Shown here in pieces: positions 41,169-48,333 of a stretch of 48,333 nt of DNA (its first letter is position 1; each line of letters starts with the position of its first letter). The notes beneath the pieces were generated by a model, which saw only the letters and a list, made by a program, of their open reading frames with translations, was not told the DNA's origin and ran no database searches. The stretch covers positions 52,501 to 100,833 of the forward strand of contig CAJNDS010000638.1 in assembly GCA_905221605.1 (NCBI GenBank), given 5' to 3'. The translations under genes and the position numbers were made by a program. The DNA is from Symbiodinium natans (lineage: Eukaryota; Sar; Dinophyceae; Suessiales; Symbiodiniaceae).

Positions 41169-41651
41169 AAATCCAAAAATCCAAAAATCCAAAAATTCAA
41201 AACCATGGAGCCGGGAGGCCGCCTTTTTTGGATTTTTTGGTTTTCTCGAGGTTTTTTTGGTTTTTTTTGGAAAAATCCAAAAAAAACCATGGTTTTTTTG
41301 GATTTTACTTGCTCCTGGCCTCAAAAACCTAAAAAACACATGGTTTTTTTTGGATTTTGAGTGAAAATCCAAAAAAACCCTCGTGTTTTTTTGGATTTCA
41401 GGTGCTCCTGGTCTCAGAAACTAAAAAAACACGAGGGTTTTTTTGGATTTTCACTCAAAATCCAAAAAAAACCAATGTGTTTTTTAGGTTTTTGAGGCCA
41501 GGAGCAAGTAAAATCCAAAAAAAACCATGGTTTTTTTTGGATTTTTCCAAAAAAAACCAAAAAAACCTCGAGAAAACCAAAAAATCCAAAAAAGGCGGCC
41601 TCCCGGCTCCATGGTTTTGAATTTTTGGATTTTTGGATTTTTGGATTTTTG
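41169..41651. repeat. long fold-back palindrome, arms about 225 bp
   Basis: The left arm (about 41169-41391) and right arm (about 41423-41651) are near-perfect inverted repeats around a 31-nt loop. Landmarks: CCATGGAGCCGGGAGGCCGCC (left, 41203-41223) against its complement (41595-41615), and CTCGAG in both arms. The module containing GCTCCTGG(C/T)CTCA also occurs as direct copies at about 41310 and in the loop (41404). Open frames on both strands are mirror images of the same low-complexity sequence, not genes. Confidence 0.95.
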
Positions 41652-41859
41652 GGTTTTTTTTTAAGCAAATTTTGCAAAAAATACTTTTCTTGTATAAAGA
41701 ATGTGTATTGTTATACGTTGTTTCTGCTAATGTGACTGCCTTGCACACACACAGAGAAAAGCACACAACCACACCCACCATTCGTTTTTTTTTCAATTCA
41801 GCCTATTCGGTATGCAGGGCGTGGCGTTAACATGTAAAGTTCCATTAGATTTAATTACG

Positions 41860-43650
41860 AATGAGGCTTAAAAGAGGATGTCTTGGGATGTGGCGTCTTA
41901 ATATGAAAAGTAATAAAAAAAAGAAATAGAGAGGGTTTCTTAGGGTGTGGTTCTTTTGAGGATGTGGACCTGCAATTCAAAAGTCTAATTGGACTTAAAA
42001 AAGAGTGGGGCTTCGAAGAGGATGTCTTGGGGTGTGGCCTCTTAATTTAAACGTCTATTTAAGTGGAATCACAAAGGAAGTCCAGTTGAGGATTTCTTAG
42101 GGTGTGGTGTTTTAGTGCAAACCTCAAATTACATTTCATTACGAAGCGGGGCCAGAGGAGACTTTCACAGGGTGTGGTCGGTAAAATGAAATTCCAAAGA
42201 GGTAGTAACGAATGAGGCTTAGAAGGGCGTGGCCTCTTAATTGTTTTACTTGGTTTGGTTTTACGAACGAAGCTGTGGCTTTACCATACACAGGTCTTAG
42301 GGTGTGGCCTTTTAAATTCTGTCCAAAGGGGTGTGGCCTCTAAACTTAAAATTCAATTTAAGTGGAATTCCAAACGAGTCCAGATGAGGATTTCTTAGGG
42401 TGTGGCGTTTTAATACAAACCTCAAATAACATTGTAGTATGAAGCGAGGCCAGGGGAGAATTTCATAGGGTGTGGTCTGCAAAATAGAATTCCAAATAGG
42501 TATTAACCAATGAAGCTTAGAAGAGGATGTCTTGTGGCGGGGCCTCTTAATTTGTTTGTTTGACTTGGGTTTAATTTACTAACGAAGCTATGGCTTTATC
42601 ATATACAAGTCTATTGACATTTCACTAATAGGCACCAGAAGAGGATTTCATAGGGCCTAGCGGTTAAATATGGAATTGTAAGTACATTCAAATACAAATG
42701 GGGGCTCATGATATAAATTTCTGTCCAAGAGTTACATACGAACCTAGCCTAGGTCACAACTTCTTAGGGTGTGGGCTTCTTACCTAGAATTGTAAACTTC
42801 TTACGAGATTCTGTTACGAACAGGCCCCAGAATGGTGTGGCTTTTTTTAATACAAGCATCTTGGCAAATCGAAAATAAGTCTAATTACAAACGAAGGTCT
42901 AATGAGGATTTCTTGGCGTGTGGCTTTGTAATACAGAATTCTAATTAATCTTCATTACAAATAGGGGCCAGAAAGGGATTTCATAGGGTATGGTCTGCAA
43001 TATAGAATTCTAACTCGGTTTCATTGCGAGGAGGAGGTCCTGGGGTTGGCCTCTGAATATACACTTGCTTTACTTGGGTTCAATTACGAACGAAGCCCAG
43101 AAGAGGATTTCTTAGGGTGTGGGCTTACAATATGAAATCAAATTGCGTTTCATTACGAATGGGGCCAGCGAAAGATTTCACAAGGTGTGGGAAAAACAAA
43201 AATGTTCTAAATAGGTATTAATCAATGAGGCTTAGAAGAGGATGTCTTGGGGCTGGGCCTCTTAATATTTTTTTACTTGGGTTAATTACGAACGAAGCTG
43301 TGGCTTTATCAGACACAAGTCTACTGAAATTTCATTAAGAGGGCCCAGAAGAGGATTTCATAGGGTGTGGCCTTTAAGTATAGAATTCTTTTCGTAGGGT
43401 GTGGGCTTCTTATGTAGAAGCATTTTCTCAATAAAATAGGAAGGAAGCCCAGATGAGGATTTCTGAGGCTGTAACCTCTGCATATAAAGCTCTTGTGAGA
43501 TTTTGTTACGGACAGGCAGGCCCCAGAAGAGGATTTCATAGGGTGCGGCTTTTAATTGGCAAATTTAGATTTCTAAAAAAAGTTTTACTACGAATGAGGC
43601 CAGTGGCCTTTTAATTTTCATTCCGACTTAGGTTTAAATCTCGCTTCGAT
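41860..43650. repeat. degenerate satellite with GAGGATTTCTTAGGGTGTGG motif
   Basis: The motif and close variants (GATGTCTTGGGGTGTGG, GATTTCATAGGGTGTGG) recur roughly every 80-110 bp about twenty times, alternating with CATTACGAA(C/T)G(A/G)GGCC and CTTAATATA-type stretches. Larger blocks also repeat: 42050-42295 resembles 42358-42606, and 42490-42620 resembles 43200-43325, so there is a higher-order layer. No coding signal. Confidence 0.85.
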
Positions 43651-43679
43651 GGGCCCGAAAGGCCTTTCGACCTAGATCA

Positions 43680-43722
43680 TGGGGGGGGGGGGGTGAGCAT
43701 ATATATATATATATATATATAT
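43680..43722. repeat. poly-G run and (AT)n microsatellite
   Basis: A 13-base poly-G run followed by ATATATATATATATATATATA. Confidence 0.95.
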
Positions 43723-43737
43723 ACATATGTCATTTTT

Positions 43738-43800
43738 TGAGGTGAGGTGAGGTGAGGTGAGGTGAGGTGAGGTGAGGTGAGGTGAGGTGAGGTGAGGTGA
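43738..43800. repeat. (GAGGT)n minisatellite
   Basis: About twelve uninterrupted copies of the 5-bp unit GAGGT. On the minus strand it gives a Leu-Thr-Ser-Pro-His repeat frame, which is an artefact. Confidence 0.95.
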
Positions 43801-43825
43801 GCATCGACCGAGGCACGAGCCTGGC

Positions 43826-44356
43826 CTAACAAAAAGGTAGCCCCTCCGGCGCAAGGCCTAAAGAGCAAACCCCAGCAACACAACGCGCAGGAACAGCAAC
43901 GGGGAACAACAACACGAAACGCACCAGACGGACGAACGAGCGAACGAACGGAAGCAGTCGTTTGCTGACTTTTCCCAGCCCCTTTCCCTGGCACAGCAGC
44001 AGCAACGGTAAACGGGGACGCACCGCCTGTGCCAACCAAAAAACAAGAAAAACAAAGAGACCAATCATTGCGCATATATAGCTCAATATCCATGTATCGC
44101 TGGAGCCGCGGGACGAAGACGCGGCACTGCCCGTCCACTTCCCCGCTCCTCCACGTAGGGTCCTCCCAAACGCAGCATCCAGCAGGGAAGCCAGCGCTCC
44201 AGTATCCAGCACTATCGCCCTACTGCCCCCCCCCATGGACCCACCAACTGGGTGCTCGTCGGACTGAAAACAGACAGAGGGGCAAAGATAAGAGAAAGAA
44301 AAAGAAAGGAACAAAAACAAGACAAAACAAACCAAAACGCACACCAAGACGCACAC
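43826..44356 (-). CDS. minus-strand 176-codon frame, doubtful
   Basis: Reading leftwards, the central part (SRAIVLDTGALASLLDAAFG; later MIGLFVFLVFWLAQAVRPRL) looks partly like protein with a possible membrane helix, but the start is Cys/Val/Phe-rich low complexity. Another 153-codon minus frame overlaps it. On the + strand a TATATAGCTC stretch at 44074-44083 could be a chance TATA-like site. No domain is recognised. Confidence 0.12.
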   Translation of the reverse strand: MCVLVCVLVCFVLFLFLSFSFSYLCPSVCFQSDEHPVGGSMGGGSRAIVLDTGALASLLDAAFGRTLRGGAGKWTGSAASSSRGSSDTWILSYICAMIGLFVFLVFWLAQAVRPRLPLLLLCQGKGLGKVSKRLLPFVRSFVRLVRFVLLFPVAVPARCVAGVCSLGLAPEGLPFC

Positions 44357-44747
44357 ACCAGTCCTTACTGCCGCCCCTGGGGTCCCAGAGAGGGTGAACC
44401 GGCCAAAGGGGAGACCGGCAGCAGACCCAGGGGAAATGTTATATTTTTCTTCTTAATTTCATAGTTCTGCTTGACATTTCGTAGTTTTTGTTAGTATACC
44501 TATTCGTTGATGTAGCCCCAAAGCCGCACACTCCAAAATGGCTTTGAGGCCATCCTCCGCGCCTGAGCCAGGCACTGGTGCGTCCTTACGTTTTTGAAAG
44601 GTTTGGATCGCCAGTGTTTCCGTTTAGCCTACACTTTACTGGTCTTCGAATTTCATATAGTGTTTGGGTTTAGGGGCTTAGACTGCCCAGCCTAGGATGC
44701 CCTTGTTACCTTTTCCTGAACAGGCGTAGATTCCCCCTGTTACCCCA

Positions 44748-45002
44748 TTAAGAAAGCACGTCACACAGTTTTTTTGTTCTTCGGTCACTGGGCAGCCTAG
44801 TACACTCGAGTTGTAATTGCCTTTCAAGTAGCATGTATTTCACATTCTGCTGAAGGCATGTATAGAGTCCCAGAGTTTCAGGCGTGTCTTGCGGGCAGGG
44901 GGAGGGGGGGGGGGGCATCTTTGCAATCTTTGCAAGGAGTGCTGAAACCGCAAGTCCAAAAGCTCCTTGTCCAACAGCCCACCCTAGACCCCAAAACCGC
45001 AA
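44748..45002 (-). CDS. minus-strand candidate exon
   Basis: The frame ends ...TPETLGLYTCLQQNVKYMLL and ERQLQLECTRLPSDRRTKKL, charged and protein-like, to a stop at 44748. The first part runs through a Pro-rich stretch coded by a poly-G run on the + strand (44906-44915). No domain is recognised. It could be a C-terminal exon. Confidence 0.15.
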   Translation of the reverse strand: MRFWGLGWAVGQGAFGLAVSALLAKIAKMPPPPSPCPQDTPETLGLYTCLQQNVKYMLLERQLQLECTRLPSDRRTKKLCDVLS

Positions 45003-45351
45003 ACAGACGCGCCCTCTAAATCCATATGGTCGTCTCTAGACTATGGCCCTTCATTATCAGGCGGCCCCGAATTTGTAGGGTACCCAAAGGGACCATCATT
45101 GGGAGAACTGACCATCGAAACCCTGAGGACGCAAGTGTCCCTGCGAGATCGTCACCACCACCTGAAGCCGTGGATCCTGCGCAGGCGGAGTTGGGAGTTG
45201 GAGTCCGATTGGGATGTTTCTTTTTTTCTCACCCCCCCCAAGGTCCGAAAGTAGTAGGGCTTAGGGTTGCATCAAACACAGGACACATGCACATGTACAT
45301 ATATGTCGAGACATGTGGGGAGACGCAGGGGGGGCGTGCAGCTTAAATAGG

Positions 45352-45415
45352 GTTTATTTGGAAGCTAGGGCTCGGGTTTGCCTAAGCACACACACGGGCG
45401 CTTCCAAATAAACCT
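45352..45415. repeat. 15-bp inverted repeat
   Basis: GGTTTATTTGGAAGC (45352-45366) pairs perfectly with GCTTCCAAATAAACC (45401-45415) around a 34-nt loop. It is just upstream of the AT-rich modules. Confidence 0.8.
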
Positions 45416-45453
45416 TATTGTGGTTTCTGGGGGTAGGGGCCAGGATTTAAAAA

Positions 45454-45905
45454 ATCACATATATATATATATATACGGGATGCCTTGGGATTTAAATTAT
45501 TTAACTTATTTAGTTCGGGGCCGGGAAGTAAATAAGTCAAACAATTTCAAGAATTTAAATCTGAAATCTGAAAGAGGGGGGGGGAGGAGAGGACCACCCC
45601 CAGGAATTTAGATTATTTACATTATTTAATTACCGGCCCCGAATTTAAATAATTTAAATAATTTAGATCCCAAGGCCTCCCAAATACTTAAAGTATTTAA
45701 CTATTTTAATTTCCGGACCCGAATGAAATATTTTAAATAGCTTAAATAATTTAAATGATGTAAATCTGAAGAGGGGGGGGGGGAGGCCCAGCCCCAGGAA
45801 TTAAGTAATTTAAATCCCAAGGCCTCCCAAATATTTACATTATTTAAATTAGTTAATTCCTGGGGCTGGTCCTCTCCCCCCCCCCCTCCCCTTTCAGATT
45901 TAATA
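45454..45905. repeat. AT-rich modules with G/C-run blocks in direct and inverted copies
   Basis: A block of the form TAAATCTGAA...G(8-12)...CCCCAGGAATT occurs at about 45556-45608 and 45761-45810, and inverted at 45856-45901. Between them are TTTAAAT/ATTATTTAA-rich stretches with repeated CCCAAGGCCTCCCAAATA (about 45668 and 45817) and GGCCCCGAA/GGACCCGAA. The inverted copy ends about 10 bp before the telomere array. Confidence 0.85.
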
Positions 45906-45910
45906 GTTAC

Positions 45911-46244
45911 GGTTTAGGGTTTAGGGTTTAGGGTTTAGGGTTTAGGGTTTAGGGTTTAGGGTTTAGGGTTTAGGGTTTAGGGTTTAGGGTTTAGGGTTTA
46001 GGGTTTAGGGTTTAGGGTTTAGGGTTTAGGGTTTAGGGTTTAGGGTTAGGTTTAGGGTTTAGGGTTTAGGGTTTAGGGTTTAGGGTTTAGGGTTTAGGGT
46101 TTAGGGTTTAGGGTTTAGGGTTTAGGGTTTAGGGTTTAGGGTTTAGGGTTTAGGGTTTAGGGTTTAGGGTTTAGGGTTTAGGGTTTAGGGTTTTAGGGTT
46201 TAGGGTTTTAGGGTTTAGGGTTTAGGGTTTAGGGTTTTAGGGTT
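45911..46244. repeat. interstitial (TTTAGGG)n telomere array
   Basis: About 47 copies of TTTAGGG in 334 bp, almost perfect, with one TTAGG slip near 46046 and three TTTTAGGG variants at the right end (from 46190). It is in G-strand orientation reading rightwards, but it is followed by more than 2 kb of other DNA, so it is not a chromosome end as assembled. Confidence 0.97.
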
Positions 46245-46891
46245 CAAGAGCTCCTGGTCGAGCAGTTTCTCGTTTAGGCTCTGTGTTTAGAACATCGAAA
46301 AATACCCACCCACCCGAAGTTCCCATAACATTAAGCAATAAAAAGTTTCTTCTTTTTATTAGGATGGTTCAATAACAAATTGAATGACTTCCACTTAACA
46401 AACGAGGAGGTGGAGCTATTAAACCACGCGAGGCTGTGAGGTCTTGAAATCTTAAACTGAGGCTCAAACCTTGAAAAAATTTTAAAAATGAAAAAACATT
46501 GTGAAAAAGGTCACGGAAAAGTCTTGAAAAACTTGAAAAAAACACAAAAACCCAGAAAATGAGAGGCCACCCAGAACCCTCGATTTCAGTACTAAAAATT
46601 CGTATTTTCCTTGCGGGTCTAGGCCAAGCCTGAGGTCTCTATTTGGGGTGTTTTTTGACGCAAACTTTCCCTCTCAAGGGGGGGTCGGAGTTTGAGGCAA
46701 GGAGGGTCTCCAAAGACTATTTTGCCTTTAAAATCCAAAAATACGACCCCCCCTTGACCGAAATTAAGCTGTGAAAAGGTCGCGGGGGCAGCCCTTCCTC
46801 AGAAAAACCCGGAAAACACCCGAAGAAACATGGAAAAACCTTAAAAAACATTGAAAAACCTTGAAAAACCCTGAAAAACTTGAAAAAAACA
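46245..46891. other. spacer with TTGAAAAACC-type repeats
   Basis: Two A-rich stretches (46480-46560 and 46795-46890) consist of imperfect 9-11-bp repeats like CTTGAAAAACC/CATGGAAAAACC. The second merges into the satellite, whose units begin CTTGAAACCC. A short G run (46678-46685) lies between them. No gene. Confidence 0.7.
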
Positions 46892-48333
46892 CGGCGTTGA
46901 GGCCTTGAAACCCTAAACACAGGCCTTGAGGCCTTGAAACCCTAAACGCTGGGCCCTGAAACCCTAAACACAGGCCCTGAGGGTCTGAGGCCTTGAAACC
47001 CTAAACACTGGGCCCTGAAACCCTAAACACAGGCCCTGAGGCCTTGAAACCCTAAACACAGGCCCTGAGGCCCTGAAACCCTAAACACAGGCCCTGAGGC
47101 CTTGAAACCCTAAACGCTGGGCCCTGAAACCCTAAACACAGGCCCTGAGGCCCTGAAACCCTAAACACAGGCCCTGAGGCCTTGAAACCCTAAACGCTGG
47201 CCCTGAACCCTAAACACAGGCCCCCTGAAACCCTAAACACAGGCCCTGAGGCCCTGAAACCCTAAACACAGGCCCTGAGGCCTTGAAACCCTAAACGCTG
47301 GGCCCTGAAACCCTAAACACAGGCCCTGAGGCCCTGAAACCCTAAACACAGGCCCTGAAGCCTTGAAACCCTAAACGCTGGGCCCTGAAACCCTAAACAC
47401 AGGCCCTGAGGCCCTGAAACCCTAAACACAGGCCCTGAAGCCTTGAAACCCTAAACGCTGGGCCTGAAACCCTAAACACAGGCCCTGAGGCCTGAAACCC
47501 TAAACACAGGCCCTGAGGCCTTGAAACCCTAAACGCTGAAACCCTAAACACAGGCCCTGAAACCCTAAACAGAGGCCCTGAGGCCCTGAAACCCTAAACA
47601 CAGGCCCTGAGGCCCTGAACCCCTAAACACAGGCCCTGAGGCCTTGAAACCCTAAACGCTGGGCCCTGAAACCCTAACCACAGGCCCTGAGGCCCTGAAA
47701 CCCTAAACACAGGCTTTGAGGCCTTGAAACCCTAAACGCTGGGCCCTGAAACCCTAAACACAGGCCCTGAGGCCCTGAAACCCTAAACACAGGCCCTGAG
47801 GCCTTGAAAACCCTAAACGCTGTGCCCTGAAAGCCTAAACACAGGCCCTGAGGCCCTGAAACCCTAAACACAGGCCCTGAGGCCTTGAAACCCTAAACAC
47901 AGGCCCTGAGGCCTTGAAACCCTAAACGCTGGGCCCTGAAACCCTAAACACAGGCCCTGAGGCCCTGAAACCCTAGACACAGGCCCTGAAGCCTTGAAAC
48001 CCTAAACGCTGGGCCCTGAAACCCTAAACACAGGCCCTGAGGCCCTGAAACCCTAAACACAGGCCCTGAGGCCTTGAAACCCTCAACGCTGGGCCCTGAA
48101 ACCCTTAAACACAGGCCCTGAGGCCCTGAAACCCTAAACCCTGAGGCCTTGAAACCCTAAACGCTGGGCCCTGAAACCCTAAACACAGGCCCTGAGGCCC
48201 TGAAACCCTAAACACAGGCCCTGATGCCTTGAAACCCTAAACGCTGGGCCCTGGAACCCTAAACACAGGCCCTGAGGCCCTGAAACCCTAAACACAGGCC
48301 CTGAGGCCTTGAAACCCTAAACGCTGGGCCCTG
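46892..48333. repeat. about 80-bp higher-order satellite carrying AAACCCTAAAC, runs off the edge
   Basis: Three monomers of 21-22 bp alternate: CTTGAAACCCTAAACGCTGG, then CCTGAAACCCTAAACACAGG twice, with CCCTGAGG spacers. Together they give an 80-bp higher-order unit (for example starts at about 47101, 47181 and 47281, 47361, 47441). There are about 17 units, with some monomer gains and losses (47521-47640, 48130). Every monomer holds the telomere-like AAACCCTAAAC in C-strand orientation, opposite to the adjacent TTTAGGG array. Confidence 0.95.

Noticed and set aside
41087-41796. Several Lys/Phe-rich frames on both strands
   Set aside because: They mirror each other across the fold-back palindrome and are low-complexity; they are not genes.
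43677-43854. Frame with Leu-Thr-Ser-Pro-His repeats on the minus strand
   Set aside because: It is the translation of the (GAGGT)n minisatellite.
45911-46244. True chromosome end
   Set aside because: Over 2 kb of non-telomeric sequence follows the array in the window, so it is interstitial as assembled.

Overview
The window looks like nuclear DNA of a dinoflagellate, most likely of the Symbiodiniaceae/Suessiales type. The evidence is the TTTAGGG (plant-type) telomere repeat; short multi-exon genes with one GC-AG intron; a LINE whose ORF1 and endonuclease layout I recall from dinoflagellate genomes; a tyrosine-recombinase gene of a type common there; and matches to the 3' end of the dinoflagellate spliced leader. 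Another TTTAGGG alveolate or alga is possible. There are no operons, tRNAs, rRNAs or CRISPR arrays. Genes are sparse and most of the sequence is repeat.

Layout. 1-8.5 kb: mostly unrecognised, with a few short coding-like islands. 8.5-9.7 kb: simple repeats, degenerate TTTAGGG and the 3' relic of a LINE. 9.7-21 kb: mostly unrecognised, with a repeat family whose units carry poly-C runs (11.4-12.7 kb), a few weak exon candidates (one SAP-like), an AT microsatellite and a TTTAGGC array. 21.7-24.2 kb: a LINE with a good ORF1, an endonuclease start after one in-frame TGA, an internal deletion and a (GAA)n tail. 24.2-26.3 kb: a frame-broken, Pro/Thr/His-rich coding relic. 27.6-32.2 kb: several coding-like islands (a membrane-segment exon, a signal-peptide exon and a possible Ig-like fragment). 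32.3-33.5 kb: a tyrosine-recombinase gene with a partial duplication of its flanks. 33.9-35.1 kb: a 270-bp C-rich tract, telomere-like repeats and a hairpin MITE-like family.

The best gene lies at 35.48-39.82 kb on the + strand. Ten exons join in frame into 393 codons: an alpha/beta-hydrolase of the putative-esterase family (GSSFG nucleophile elbow, catalytic His in RHNERDW) fused to a C-terminal starch-binding module of CBM25/CBM53 type (GFNDW and WDNN signatures). No targeting peptide is visible, so a cytosolic role at starch is a reasonable inference. Its introns are built largely from telomere-like and other tandem repeats.

From 41.1 kb to the end the window is almost all repeat: a long fold-back palindrome (41.17-41.65 kb), a degenerate satellite (41.86-43.65 kb), an AGGTG array, AT-rich modules in direct and inverted copies, a 334-bp interstitial TTTAGGG array (45.91-46.24 kb), and an approximately 80-bp higher-order satellite whose monomers carry AAACCCTAAAC, running off the right edge. 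This suggests a subtelomeric or former subtelomeric location.
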